A stretch of DNA of 64,000 nucleotides from an uncultured Clostridium sp. (GCA_946553025.1 CAMNRM010000009.1:1-64000), one strand, 5' to 3'; shown: positions 34,855 through 44,402, numbered from the stretch's first letter. The notes: generated from the sequence alone by a model not told the origin. Numbers and translations: made by a program.

Positions 34855-35967
34855 ATGAAAACAATTGGATATGCGGTCGTTGGAACAGGTTATTTCGGGG
34901 CGGAACTGGCCCGTATTATGAAGGAGCAGGAAGGTGCCAGAGTGGTTGCCGTGTATGACCCGGAAAATGCCCAGACTATCGCTGATGAGCTTGGCTGTGA
35001 GGTGGAAACGGATCTGGATGAATTATACAGCCGTGAGGATGTGGATGCGGTGATTGTGGCCTCGCCCAACTACCTTCATAAAGAGCCGGTGATTAAGGCG
35101 GCGGAGCATGGGGTTCATGTGTTCTGTGAAAAGCCCATTGCCCTTTCCTTTAAGGACTGCGCGGAGATGGTGGAAGCCTGCGACCGCCATCAGGTAACCT
35201 TTATGGCGGGCCATGTGATGAACTTCTTCCGCGGCGTGCGCACGGCGAAGAAGATGATTAATGACGGGGTTATCGGCAAGGTACTGTACTGTCACTCGGC
35301 AAGAAACGGCTGGGAGGATGTACAGCCCTCCATCAGCTGGAAGAAAATCCGCTCGAAATCCGGCGGTCATCTCTATCATCACATCCATGAACTGGACTGC
35401 ATTCAGTTTTTAATGGGGGGATGCCCGGAAAAAGTGACGATGGCAGGCGGAAATGTGGCGCACCAGGGTGAAGGCTTTGGCGATGAGGACGATATGCTGT
35501 TTATCACGATGGAATACCCGGATAACCGTTATGCCGTGATCGAGTATGGTTCAGCCTTCCACTGGCCGGAACACTATGTATTAATCCAGGGAAGCGAGGG
35601 GGCCATCCGCCTGGATATGTTTAACTGCGGCGGCACGCTGAAAAAGGGAGATAAAGAGGAACATTTCCTGATGCACAAATCCCAGGAAGAAGATGACGAC
35701 CGCACACGGATTTACCACGGAACCGAGATGGACGGTGCCATTATGTACGGACGCCCGGGGAAAAAGCCTCCGATGTGGCTGCACGGGATTATGTATGACG
35801 AGATGGAATACTTTAACGGAATCATGCACGGTGCACAGCCGGATGAAGAGTTTAAGCCTCTGCTCACCGGAGAAGCCGCCAGAAACGCCATCGCAACCGC
35901 CGACGCCTGCACGAAATCGCGGTTTGAGAACAGGAAGGTGAAGTTGTCGGAGATTATAGATCAATAG
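34855..35967 (+). CDS. Gfo/Idh/MocA-family NAD(P)-dependent oxidoreductase, copy 2
   Basis: A 370-residue paralogue of the preceding gene, sharing long identical blocks (YFGAELARIM, CEKPIALSFKDC, AGHVMNFFRGVR, SKSGGHLYHHIHELDC) and the same catalytic residues. Differences cluster in the mid-protein and C-terminus (for example the substrate side near residues 290-320), compatible with related but distinct substrates or an oxidation/reduction pair. A 101-base gap with an AGGAGAAC ribosome binding site separates the copies. Confidence 0.9.
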   Translation: MKTIGYAVVGTGYFGAELARIMKEQEGARVVAVYDPENAQTIADELGCEVETDLDELYSREDVDAVIVASPNYLHKEPVIKAAEHGVHVFCEKPIALSFKDCAEMVEACDRHQVTFMAGHVMNFFRGVRTAKKMINDGVIGKVLYCHSARNGWEDVQPSISWKKIRSKSGGHLYHHIHELDCIQFLMGGCPEKVTMAGGNVAHQGEGFGDEDDMLFITMEYPDNRYAVIEYGSAFHWPEHYVLIQGSEGAIRLDMFNCGGTLKKGDKEEHFLMHKSQEEDDDRTRIYHGTEMDGAIMYGRPGKKPPMWLHGIMYDEMEYFNGIMHGAQPDEEFKPLLTGEAARNAIATADACTKSRFENRKVKLSEIIDQ

Positions 35968-36006
35968 TTTGAAAAAGTTGTTTGAGGAAACCCATCATAA
36001 AACTCC

Positions 36007-36035
36007 TTGACTTTTCCCCTCCCCGTCGATATAAT
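36007..36035 (+). promoter_or_regulatory. Promoter of the ileS T-box transcript
   Basis: TTGACT (36007-36012), 17-base spacer, consensus TATAAT (36030-36035), placed just before the leader. Confidence 0.85.
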
Positions 36036-36049
36036 AATGGGGAAACGTT

Positions 36050-36283
36050 AAAGACAAAGACGGAGAGAGTAGCGCAGCCGGAAACCTTTAGAGAGCCGGG
36101 GAGGGTGGAAGCCCGGCGGGAGTAAAGCTGACGTGAAGATCACTCCTGAGTTGCCGGCTGAACTGTTTTTTCGTAGGCCAGGACGGATTTCCCCCGTTAT
36201 AGGGAACGCATATTAAAGTATGCCGTAATAGGTGGTAAAACGAAGCAGCCTTCGTCCTGATTACAGAGGATGGAGGCTTTTTA
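36050..36283 (+). ncRNA. T-box riboswitch controlling ileS
   Basis: T-box leaders sense uncharged tRNA. The specifier loop contains ATC (36139-36141), an isoleucine codon, in the context GAAGATCACTCC. The T-box proper, TAATAGGTGGTAAAACG, carries TGGT (36233-36236), which pairs with the tRNA acceptor ACCA end. The downstream terminator AGCCTTCGTCCT/AGGATGGAGGCT plus T run (36247-36283) competes with the antiterminator. The ileS gene follows at 36332, so uncharged tRNA-Ile raises ileS expression. Confidence 0.93.
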
Positions 36284-36331
36284 TATACCTTTTTGCGGCA
36301 CGAATGTACTTGCGAAATGGAGGAAAAAGTA

Positions 36332-39300
36332 ATGTCTGACACAGCAAAAAAGATGGTGTATCAGAAAGTTCCCACCGATTTGAATTTTGTGGAACGGGAA
36401 AAGAAGGTAGAAGCCTTCTGGTCGGAGAATAAGATCTTTGAAAAGAGCATCGAACTCCGCGACAAGGGGGATTCCTATGTGTTTTATGACGGGCCGCCCA
36501 CGGCGAATGGAAAGCCGCACATCGGTCATGTGCTGACCCGGGTAATTAAGGATATGATTCCCCGCTACCGCACGATGAAGGGATTTAAGGTGCCAAGGAA
36601 GGCAGGCTGGGACACGCACGGGCTTCCGGTGGAGCTGGAAGTGGAAAAGATGCTGGGCTTGGACGGCAAGGAGCAGATTGAGGAATACGGCCTTGCCCCG
36701 TTTATCGAACACTGTAAGGAAAGCGTCTGGAAGTACAAGGGGATGTGGGAGGATTTTTCTTCCACCGTCGGCTTCTGGGCGGATATGAATGACCCTTATG
36801 TAACCTATCATGACAACTATATTGAATCCGAGTGGTGGGCCTTAAAGGAGATCTGGAACAAGGGCCTTTTGTACAAGGGCTTTAAGATTGTCCCCTACTG
36901 TCCGCGCTGCGGCACCCCGCTTTCTTCGCACGAGGTTGCCCAGGGCTATAAGGATGTCAAGGAACGCTCTGCCATTGCCCGGTTTAAGGTGGTCGGCGAG
37001 GATGCCTATTTCCTGGCCTGGACGACGACGCCCTGGACCCTGCCCTCGAACGTGGCGCTCTGCGTAAATCCGGCGGAGGAATACGTTAAGGTCAAGGCTT
37101 CGGACGGCTACACCTACTATATGGCGGGTGCTCTGGTAGGAACCGTACTTGGCGAGGATGCCCAGGTGCTGGAGCGGTATCAGGGAAAGGATCTGGAATA
37201 TAAGGAATACGAGCCTCTCTTTGACTGTGCCGTAGCCCTCTGTGAAAAACAGCATAAAAAAGCATATTTTGTTACCTGCGACGGCTATGTAACCCTGACC
37301 GACGGTACAGGAATCGTTCACATTGCCCCTGCTTTTGGTGAGGATGATGCCAATGTGGGCCGCAAGTACGATCTTCCTTTCGTTCAGTTAGTCAACGGCA
37401 AGGGGGAGATGACCGAAGAAACGCCCTATGCAGGGATGTTCTGCAAAACGGCTGACCCGGAGATCTTAAAGGATCTGGACAAAAAAGGTCTTTTATTCTC
37501 CGCGCCGAAGTTTGAGCACAGCTATCCGCATTGCTGGCGGTGCAGCACGCCATTGATTTACTATGCAAGAGAGTCCTGGTTTATCAAGATGACCGCGGTA
37601 AAAGAGGACTTAATCCGCAATAACAACACCATCAACTGGATTCCCGAGAGCATCGGCAAGGGGCGTTTCGGCGACTGGCTGGAGAATATCCAGGACTGGG
37701 GCCTTTCCCGCAACCGCTACTGGGGAACACCGTTAAATATCTGGGAGTGCGAGTGCGGACACATGCATTCCATCGGCAGCCGCGAAGAGTTAAAATCCAT
37801 GAGCACAAACTATGCGGATGTGGCGAAAAAGTATGCCAAAGAGATGGATAAGGAAGAAAACGGCGAAGTTGAGCTGCACCGTCCGTTTATCGACGATGTA
37901 CTCATCACCTGTCCCAAGTGCGGCAAGCCCATGCACCGGGTTCCCGAGGTTATCGACTGCTGGTTTGACTCCGGGGCCATGCCTTTTGCCCAGCACCATT
38001 ATCCGTTTGAAAATAAGGAATTATTTGAAGCGCAGTTCCCGGCACAGTTTATCTCTGAGGCCGTGGACCAGACCCGCGGGTGGTTTTACTCCCTGTTAGC
38101 TGAATCGACCCTGCTCTTTAACCGTGCGCCCTATGAAAACGTTATTGTCCTTGGACATATTCAGGATGAGAACGGACGGAAGATGAGTAAGTCCGCGGGA
38201 AATGCCGTCGATCCGTTTGACGCCTTAAAAACCTACGGTGCCGACGCCATCCGCTGGTATTTCTATGTCAATTCCGCGCCGTGGCTGCCCAACCGCTTCC
38301 ATGGAAAGGCGGTTATGGAAGGCCAGCGCAAGTTTATGGGAACGCTGTGGAACACCTATGCCTTCTTTGTCCTGTATGCGAATATCGATGAATTTGACGC
38401 GACAAAGTATTCCTTAGAGTACGATAAGCTTTCCGTTATGGATAAGTGGCTGCTCAGCAAGATGAATACCATGGTTAAGGAAGTAGATAAGGATTTGGCA
38501 AACTATCAGATTCCTGAGGCTGCCAGGGCCTTACAGTCCTTTGTGGATGATATGAGCAACTGGTACGTCCGCAGAAGCCGCGAACGCTTCTGGGCAGGGG
38601 GGATGGAGCAGGATAAGATTAACGCCTACGAAACCCTCTACACCGCGCTGGTTACGGTGGCAAAGGCCGCCGCGCCGATGATTCCGTTTATGACCGAGGA
38701 TATTTACCGGAACCTGGTGTGCAGCATTGACCCGAAAGCGCCGGAAAGCATCCATCTCTGCGATTTCCCGGCGGTGGATGAAATGATGATTGACCCGGAA
38801 CTGGAAGAAAACATGGATCAGGTGCTTAAGGTGGTTGTGATGGGACGCGCCGCGAGAAATACGGCAAACATCAAAAACCGCCAGCCGATTGGCCGGATGT
38901 TTGTCAAGTCGGGGCACAGCCTGCCGGAGTTTTTTGTAACGATTATTGAAGAAGAACTGAATGTCAAGAGTGTTGTATTTACGGAAGATGTGCGGGAATT
39001 TACCACCTACACCTTTAAGCCGCAGTTAAAGACCGTCGGCCCGAAATACGGCAAGCTCTTAAATCCGATCCGTGCGGCTTTATCTGAGGTTGACGGCAAT
39101 GCCGCGATGGATACCTTAGAGGAGAAAGGAGAACTTTCCTTTACCTTCGGCGATGCCCAGGTGGTTCTGACAAAGGACGATCTTTTAATTGATGTGGCGC
39201 AGAAGGACGGTTTTGTTACCGAGGAAGATAACGTGGTTACGGTTGTCCTTGATACGAATTTAACCGAAGAACTTCTCGAAGAAGGCTTTGTCCGGGAGAT

Positions 39301-39577
39301 CATCAGCAAGATCCAGACCATGCGCAAGGAAGCAGGATTTGAGGTGACGGATAATATCTGCGCTTACCTGGTTCCGGCAGAGGAAGCGGTTTCTTCGATG
39401 ATAGAAAAGAATAAAGAAAAGATTGCCGGGGAAGTTTTAGCAAAGGCAGTGGAAACCGACAGGGCAAAGCTTGACGAGGCGTTAAGCCGCTTTGCGGGTG
39501 TTTCCAGAGAGAAGAAATTCCACGATAAGGAATGGAATATCAATGGGGAAATGATTGCGATTGCCGTAGAAAAGTGA
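36332..39577 (+). CDS. ileS: Isoleucine-tRNA ligase (long, IleS2-like)
   Basis: IleRS charges tRNA-Ile. Start chosen at ATG 36332 after GGAGG. HIGH motif PHIGHVL (H63), editing domain (TTTPWTLPSN near 235), and KMSKS as GRKMSKSAGN (about 617) are all present, with anticodon-binding and C-terminal extension regions. At 1081 residues, with GWDTHGLPVELEVEK, it resembles the longer IleS2/eukaryote-like class, which is generally less sensitive to mupirocin, more than the shorter IleS1 (about 920). That class assignment is inference. Regulated by the T-box upstream. Confidence 0.95.
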   Translation: MSDTAKKMVYQKVPTDLNFVEREKKVEAFWSENKIFEKSIELRDKGDSYVFYDGPPTANGKPHIGHVLTRVIKDMIPRYRTMKGFKVPRKAGWDTHGLPVELEVEKMLGLDGKEQIEEYGLAPFIEHCKESVWKYKGMWEDFSSTVGFWADMNDPYVTYHDNYIESEWWALKEIWNKGLLYKGFKIVPYCPRCGTPLSSHEVAQGYKDVKERSAIARFKVVGEDAYFLAWTTTPWTLPSNVALCVNPAEEYVKVKASDGYTYYMAGALVGTVLGEDAQVLERYQGKDLEYKEYEPLFDCAVALCEKQHKKAYFVTCDGYVTLTDGTGIVHIAPAFGEDDANVGRKYDLPFVQLVNGKGEMTEETPYAGMFCKTADPEILKDLDKKGLLFSAPKFEHSYPHCWRCSTPLIYYARESWFIKMTAVKEDLIRNNNTINWIPESIGKGRFGDWLENIQDWGLSRNRYWGTPLNIWECECGHMHSIGSREELKSMSTNYADVAKKYAKEMDKEENGEVELHRPFIDDVLITCPKCGKPMHRVPEVIDCWFDSGAMPFAQHHYPFENKELFEAQFPAQFISEAVDQTRGWFYSLLAESTLLFNRAPYENVIVLGHIQDENGRKMSKSAGNAVDPFDALKTYGADAIRWYFYVNSAPWLPNRFHGKAVMEGQRKFMGTLWNTYAFFVLYANIDEFDATKYSLEYDKLSVMDKWLLSKMNTMVKEVDKDLANYQIPEAARALQSFVDDMSNWYVRRSRERFWAGGMEQDKINAYETLYTALVTVAKAAAPMIPFMTEDIYRNLVCSIDPKAPESIHLCDFPAVDEMMIDPELEENMDQVLKVVVMGRAARNTANIKNRQPIGRMFVKSGHSLPEFFVTIIEEELNVKSVVFTEDVREFTTYTFKPQLKTVGPKYGKLLNPIRAALSEVDGNAAMDTLEEKGELSFTFGDAQVVLTKDDLLIDVAQKDGFVTEEDNVVTVVLDTNLTEELLEEGFVREIISKIQTMRKEAGFEVTDNICAYLVPAEEAVSSMIEKNKEKIAGEVLAKAVETDRAKLDEALSRFAGVSREKKFHDKEWNINGEMIAIAVEK

Positions 39578-39585
39578 TAATGCAT

Positions 39586-39632
39586 CAGAGTATGTTTGAA
39601 CATTGCGGGAAGGAATATTCAAACATACTCTG
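39586..39632. repeat. Perfect 15-bp inverted repeat between ileS and glgP
   Basis: CAGAGTATGTTTGAA (39586-39600) and TTCAAACATACTCTG (39618-39632) are exact complements around a 17-base loop. No T run follows on the plus strand, so a standard terminator is unlikely. It could be a regulator-binding palindrome for glgP or an RNA hairpin at the ileS 3' end. Confidence 0.85.
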
Positions 39633-39676
39633 GCAGGGGGGAAGTATCTAAACTTAAGTTCAGGAGGATATAGAAC

Positions 39677-42142
39677 ATGAAAAAAGAATATGGCTTTGAT
39701 AAAGAGGCGTTTAAGTCGTCCGTGATTTACAACGTAAAAAGCCTTTTCCGCAAAACCATCGACGAGGCCACACCGGCGCAGATTTTCCAGGCAGTATCCT
39801 TTTCCGTAAAGGACATTATTATTGACCAGTGGATTGCCACACACAAGGAATACGAAAAACAGGATGCAAAGACGGTGTATTATCTGTCCATGGAGTTCTT
39901 GATGGGACGCGCCCTGGGGAACAATATGATCAACCTCTGCGCCTACGATGAGGTAAAGGAAGCCTTAGACGAGCTGGGCTTTGACTTAAACCTTATCGAG
40001 GATCAGGAGCCGGATGCCGCGTTGGGAAACGGCGGTTTAGGACGTCTGGCTGCATGTTTCCTGGATTCTTTAGCCACCCTGGGCTATCCGGCTTACGGCT
40101 GCGGAATCCGCTACCGCTACGGTATGTTTAAGCAGAAAATTGAAAACGGCTTCCAGGTGGAAGTGCCGGACGAGTGGTTAAAGGACGGCAATCCCTTTGA
40201 AGTGCGCCGTTCCGAGTATGCGACCGAGGTTAAATTCGGCGGCTATGTAAGAACCGAGTGGGACGGAACCAAGAACAACTTTATCCAGGAGGGCTGCCAG
40301 TCCGTGCTTGCGGTTCCCTATGATCTTCCGATTGTCGGCTATAATAACAACATTGTCAACACCCTGCGCGTATGGGATGCACAGCCGATTAATACCTTCC
40401 GTCTGGACGCCTTTGACCGCGGTGATTACCAGAAGGCTGTGGAGCAGGAAAACCTGGCAAAAAATATCTGTGAAGTGCTTTATCCGAACGACAACCATTA
40501 TGCAGGAAAGGAACTTCGCTTAAAGCAGCAGTACTTCTTTATCTCCGCCAGCGTACAGCGTGCCGTGGCAAAATATATGGAAAAACACGACGACGTCCGC
40601 AAATTCCACGAGAAGGTGGTATTCCAGTTAAACGATACCCATCCGACCGTAGCCGTAGCCGAATTAATGCGCGTGCTTTTGGATGTTTACCACTTAACCT
40701 GGGAAGAGGCATGGGATGTAACCACCAAGACCTGTGCTTACACCAACCACACCATTATGGCCGAGGCTTTGGAGAAATGGCCGATTGAGCTCTTCTCCCG
40801 TCTGCTTCCGAGAATTTACCAGATCGTTGAGGAGATCAACCGCCGCTTTATTGTGGATATCCAGAAGAAGTTCCCGGGCGACCAGGAAAAGGTGCGCAAG
40901 ATGGCGATTATCTACGACGGACAGGTAAAGATGGCGCATTTAGCGATTGCCGCAAGCTTTTCCGTCAACGGCGTGGCACGTCTGCACACGGAAATTTTAA
41001 AGAACCAGGAATTAAAAGAGTTCTACCAGATGTATCCGCAGAAGTTCAACAATAAAACCAACGGCATTACCCAGAGGCGCTTCCTCCTTCACGGAAATCC
41101 GCTGCTGGCGGACTGGGTAACTTCAAAGATCGGCAACGAGTGGATTACCAATCTGCCGCATATTAAGGAGCTGAAGATTTACGCCTCCGATGAGAAATGC
41201 CAGAAGGAATTTATGAACATTAAGTACCAGAACAAGATTCGCCTGGCAAAATATATCAAGGAGCACAACGGCATTGACATCGACCCGCGTTCCATGTACG
41301 ATGTTCAGGTAAAGCGTCTGCACGAATACAAGCGCCAGCTGATGAATATTCTGCATGTGATGTATCTGTATAACCAGTTAAAGGATAATCCAAACATGGA
41401 TATCGTTCCGAGAACCTTTATCTTCGGTGCAAAGGCAGCCGCAGGCTATAAGATTGCCAAGCTGACTATTAAGCTGATTAACGCCGTGGCAGATGTGATT
41501 AACAACGATAAGAGCATTAACGGCAAGATCAAGGTGGTATTTATCGAAGATTACCGCGTTTCCAACGCAGAGCTGATCTTTGCCGCCGCCGATGTCAGCG
41601 AGCAGATTTCCACGGCCTCCAAGGAAGCTTCCGGTACGGGCAATATGAAGTTTATGTTAAACGGCGCTCTGACCTTGGGAACCATGGACGGTGCAAATGT
41701 GGAAATCGTTGAAGAAGTGGGCGAGGATAAGGCATTTATCTTTGGTATGTCCTCCGACGAGGTAATTAATTACGAGAACAACGGCGGGTATTATCCCATG
41801 GAGTTCTTTAACAACGATCAGGAAATCCGCCGGGTGCTGATGCAGTTAATTAACGGCTACTTTGCCCCGCACGACCCGGAACTGTTCAGACCGATTTATA
41901 ATTCTCTGTTAAATACGCAGAACAGCGATCGTGCAGATACCTACTTTATCTTAAAGGATTTCCGTTCCTACGCCGAGGCGCATAAGAAAATCGACGAAGC
42001 TTACCGCGATGAAAAATGGTGGGCAGAGGCCGCCATCACCAATGTGGCATGTACCGGCAAGTTTACCTCGGACCGCACCATCGAAGAATATGTGCGGGAT
42101 ATCTGGCATTTGAAGAAGGTTAAGGTGGAGATGCCCAAGTAA
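39677..42142 (+). CDS. glgP: Glycogen/alpha-glucan phosphorylase
   Basis: Glycogen phosphorylase releases glucose-1-phosphate from alpha-1,4-glucans. The 821-residue protein has the PLP site EASGTGNMKFMLNGALTLG (split; K658 forms the Schiff base), DGANVEI, and the N-terminal landmark ALGNGGLGRLAACFLDS. Length is typical of the bacterial enzyme. AGGAGG stands 10 bases before the ATG. It stands alone here without other glg genes; the inverted repeat at 39586 may regulate it. Confidence 0.95.
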   Translation: MKKEYGFDKEAFKSSVIYNVKSLFRKTIDEATPAQIFQAVSFSVKDIIIDQWIATHKEYEKQDAKTVYYLSMEFLMGRALGNNMINLCAYDEVKEALDELGFDLNLIEDQEPDAALGNGGLGRLAACFLDSLATLGYPAYGCGIRYRYGMFKQKIENGFQVEVPDEWLKDGNPFEVRRSEYATEVKFGGYVRTEWDGTKNNFIQEGCQSVLAVPYDLPIVGYNNNIVNTLRVWDAQPINTFRLDAFDRGDYQKAVEQENLAKNICEVLYPNDNHYAGKELRLKQQYFFISASVQRAVAKYMEKHDDVRKFHEKVVFQLNDTHPTVAVAELMRVLLDVYHLTWEEAWDVTTKTCAYTNHTIMAEALEKWPIELFSRLLPRIYQIVEEINRRFIVDIQKKFPGDQEKVRKMAIIYDGQVKMAHLAIAASFSVNGVARLHTEILKNQELKEFYQMYPQKFNNKTNGITQRRFLLHGNPLLADWVTSKIGNEWITNLPHIKELKIYASDEKCQKEFMNIKYQNKIRLAKYIKEHNGIDIDPRSMYDVQVKRLHEYKRQLMNILHVMYLYNQLKDNPNMDIVPRTFIFGAKAAAGYKIAKLTIKLINAVADVINNDKSINGKIKVVFIEDYRVSNAELIFAAADVSEQISTASKEASGTGNMKFMLNGALTLGTMDGANVEIVEEVGEDKAFIFGMSSDEVINYENNGGYYPMEFFNNDQEIRRVLMQLINGYFAPHDPELFRPIYNSLLNTQNSDRADTYFILKDFRSYAEAHKKIDEAYRDEKWWAEAAITNVACTGKFTSDRTIEEYVRDIWHLKKVKVEMPK

Positions 42143-42241
42143 ACTTTCCCGGAAAAAAAGAGATTGCAGGAATGAAAGAAAGGTTGACCGGACCGGGCAG
42201 AACGTAAGGAAGCCAGGATATCCGGAAAAGCAAAAGAAATA

Positions 42242-42270
42242 GAATAGAAGAAAACGCCGACTCATATAAT
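42242..42270 (+). promoter_or_regulatory. Putative sigma-E-type promoter of spoIID
   Basis: GAATAGA (42242-42248), 14 bases, CATATAAT (42263-42270) fits the mother-cell sigma-E pattern, which drives spoIID in Bacillus and Clostridium. The proposed start would yield a leader with an AGGAGG overlapped by the hairpin AACGCC/GGCGTT. Confidence 0.45.
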
Positions 42271-42324
42271 ACAGCGTACAGGGGTTTCATCGGTAGTTCT
42301 GTAGGGAGAGGAGGCGTTTTTTTC

Positions 42325-43335
42325 GTGGGACAAAAAGGAAGGCTGGGGAAAGGGCTTTTGGTTCTCTTCGCCGGCTGCTGTTTTCCTTATATCGTGACTC
42401 TGGGGTGGACGGGCAGTATTAACGGAAGGGGACCGGCCCTGGAACGATGGGGGAAGGCAGAAGGGCTGAATGAAGAAGGAAAAATGCCTTTGGACAGCGG
42501 AAGGCAGATTATTTTAGACCGGGAAACAACAATGTATTTGGATGCGGAAGAGTATCTGGTAGGTGTTGTCGCCAGGCAGATACCCGCAGACTATACCTTA
42601 GAAGCATTAAAGGCGCAGGCGGTGATTGCCAGAACCTATATCTATCAGCAGATGGGCGGGAAGAGGCAGATTGCAGAATCGGCGCTGGACATGGATTATC
42701 TTGGGCAGGTGCAGCTGGAAAAGCTTTGGGGGACGAAAAATTATCTTGCATTTTACCAGAGAGTGGAAGAGGCGATAAAAGAAACCAAAGGGGAGGTTCT
42801 GCTCTGGCAGGGGGAGTACGCCGATGCCCTGTTTTGCCGGTGCAGTGCAGGAAGTACGCGGCCGGGAGATGAAAGTCACCCTTATCTTGCCGCGGTGAGA
42901 TGTCCGGAGGATTTAGCGTCGGATAATTTTTTGCAGCTTAAAGAATGGACACCGGAGGAGTTTTCCCGGCTGATCAGTGCCATTCCTGACGGCGGTCCGG
43001 TTTCGGCCGATCAGGTTCCCGGGATGATTCAAATCGGAGGAAGAGATTCCTCGGGCTATGTAACCCAGGTACAGATTGGAAATGTGCAGTTTAGCGGAGA
43101 TGAGGTGCGCTACGCCCTGGGAATCCAGTCGCCCTGTTTTTCTTTTGAAGATTATGGGGGAAATATCCGGGCAGAAGTCAAGGGAATCGGTCACGGCTAC
43201 GGGTTCAGCCAGTTTGCGGCGAACAAAAAGGCACAGGAAGGATGGACTTACCGCGAACTCCTGGACTATTTTTATCCGGGAACATCCCTTGAAGCAGAGG
43301 ATACCGTGCCTGATGCATTAGATAGTTCAGGATAG
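42325..43335 (+). CDS. spoIID: Stage II sporulation protein D (lytic transglycosylase)
   Basis: SpoIID degrades septal peptidoglycan during forespore engulfment together with SpoIIP and SpoIIM. The 336-residue protein has an N-terminal membrane anchor (GKGLLVLFAGCCFPYIVTL) and the family core: YLVGVVARQIPADYTLEALKAQAVIARTY (split), with the catalytic Glu in EALKAQ, and CSAGSTRPGDESHPYL. Start is a GTG at 42325. It is followed by a LytM-like gene, the conserved spoIID-spoIIQ order of clostridia. Confidence 0.92.
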   Translation: MGQKGRLGKGLLVLFAGCCFPYIVTLGWTGSINGRGPALERWGKAEGLNEEGKMPLDSGRQIILDRETTMYLDAEEYLVGVVARQIPADYTLEALKAQAVIARTYIYQQMGGKRQIAESALDMDYLGQVQLEKLWGTKNYLAFYQRVEEAIKETKGEVLLWQGEYADALFCRCSAGSTRPGDESHPYLAAVRCPEDLASDNFLQLKEWTPEEFSRLISAIPDGGPVSADQVPGMIQIGGRDSSGYVTQVQIGNVQFSGDEVRYALGIQSPCFSFEDYGGNIRAEVKGIGHGYGFSQFAANKKAQEGWTYRELLDYFYPGTSLEAEDTVPDALDSSG

Positions 43336-43421
43336 GATGTAGAACAAAAAAATAGTAAAAAATCTTCGGTCAAATGAATAAGCCGGCGCACTTTGGTAAG
43401 ACTATTACCGAGGTGATAAAC

Positions 43422-44261
43422 GTGAAAGAGAGAGTTAATCAATTATTCAAGGATAAACTCATCCTTGTAATGATGGTACTGAGCCTGTTGACTATTGTAG
43501 CGGCAGCAGGCGTGATAACCCTTCAGAGGAGAAATACCGAAGAAAGCCCTTACTTAAATATGGAGGGCAGCCCGGAACATTTGGTGGACGGGCAGAAAGA
43601 AGAAACCCTGCCGGATGCAGGACATTCAAACGCGGCAAAAGAAGAAACCGAAGCAGCAAAGAGCCAGGAACTGGCCGATGCAAAAAAGGAAACAACAGCC
43701 GCACAGACTAAACCGGCAGAAACAAAGGCAAAAGAAAACGCAGGGAAGGAAAATGCAGTAAAAGAAACACAGGCAGCTAAGCCAAAGGAAACCGAGGCAG
43801 AACCGGCAGGGGCAGGAATGGATGCTGCTTCGGCGCTGGTGCTGAATTTTGCCCAGACCCAGTCCATGATGTGGCCGGTGGAGGGCAATGTCCTTTTGGA
43901 TTACAGCATGGATTCTACCATTTACTTTCCTACGCTGGAACAGTACAAGTGTAATTCCGGGATTGTTATTCAGGGAGAGGTGAGCCAGCCTGTGGCGGCC
44001 CCGGCCAATGCCCGCGTCCTGGAAACCGGGGTCAATGAGGAAATCGGAAACTATCTGATTTTGGATCTTGGCGATGAATATTCCCTGATTTGCGGACAAT
44101 TAAAGGAAGTTTCGGCAGTTACCGGCGAGTATCTGGAAAAAGGGCAGATCATGGGCTATGTGGCCGAACCGACAAAATATTATACCGTAGAAGGTCCCAA
44201 TGTCTTTATGGAACTGAGAAAAGGCGAACAGGCCATGGACCCGCTGGACTATCTGGAATAA
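43422..44261 (+). CDS. SpoIIQ-like LytM/M23 membrane protein lacking the zinc ligands
   Basis: A 279-residue protein with one N-terminal membrane segment (LILVMMVLSLLTIVAAAGVI), a long Ala/Lys/Glu-rich linker (about residues 50-145) and a C-terminal LytM (M23) fold: IVIQGEVSQPVAAPANARVLE, GNYLILDLGDEYSLICGQL. GTG 43422 is preferred, preceded by GAGGTGAT. The usual M23 metal His/Asp residues are replaced (CNSGIVIQ and FMELRK where H-x-x-x-D and H-x-H occur), so it should be non-catalytic. Gene order after spoIID points to SpoIIQ, the forespore half of the channel with SpoIIIAH. Confidence 0.8.
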   Translation: MKERVNQLFKDKLILVMMVLSLLTIVAAAGVITLQRRNTEESPYLNMEGSPEHLVDGQKEETLPDAGHSNAAKEETEAAKSQELADAKKETTAAQTKPAETKAKENAGKENAVKETQAAKPKETEAEPAGAGMDAASALVLNFAQTQSMMWPVEGNVLLDYSMDSTIYFPTLEQYKCNSGIVIQGEVSQPVAAPANARVLETGVNEEIGNYLILDLGDEYSLICGQLKEVSAVTGEYLEKGQIMGYVAEPTKYYTVEGPNVFMELRKGEQAMDPLDYLE

Positions 44262-44320
44262 CAGTACGGACAGCCACAGCCAGAACGAAAAAGACACGAT
44301 CTGGCAAGAGCAAAAAGGCT

Positions 44321-44343
44321 GCTGTGAAGGTGTGAACAGTAAC
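44321..44343 (+). repeat. Dispersed 23-bp intergenic repeat, copy 2
   Basis: GCTGTGAAG followed by GTGTGAACAGTAAC, one base different from the copy at 4669-4691. It lies between the SpoIIQ-like gene and the bidirectional terminator. Confidence 0.6.
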
Positions 44344-44356
44344 CCAAAAAAGCATA

Positions 44357-44402
44357 AAACCGGCAGCATAAAAAGGAATCCCTTTCGTTGCTGCCGGTTT
44401 AT
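44357..44402. terminator. Bidirectional terminator between SpoIIQ-like and GGDEF-EAL genes
   Basis: AAACCGGCAGC (44357-44367) pairs with GCTGCCGGTTT (44390-44400); A and T flanks on both sides allow use from either strand. Confidence 0.85.
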
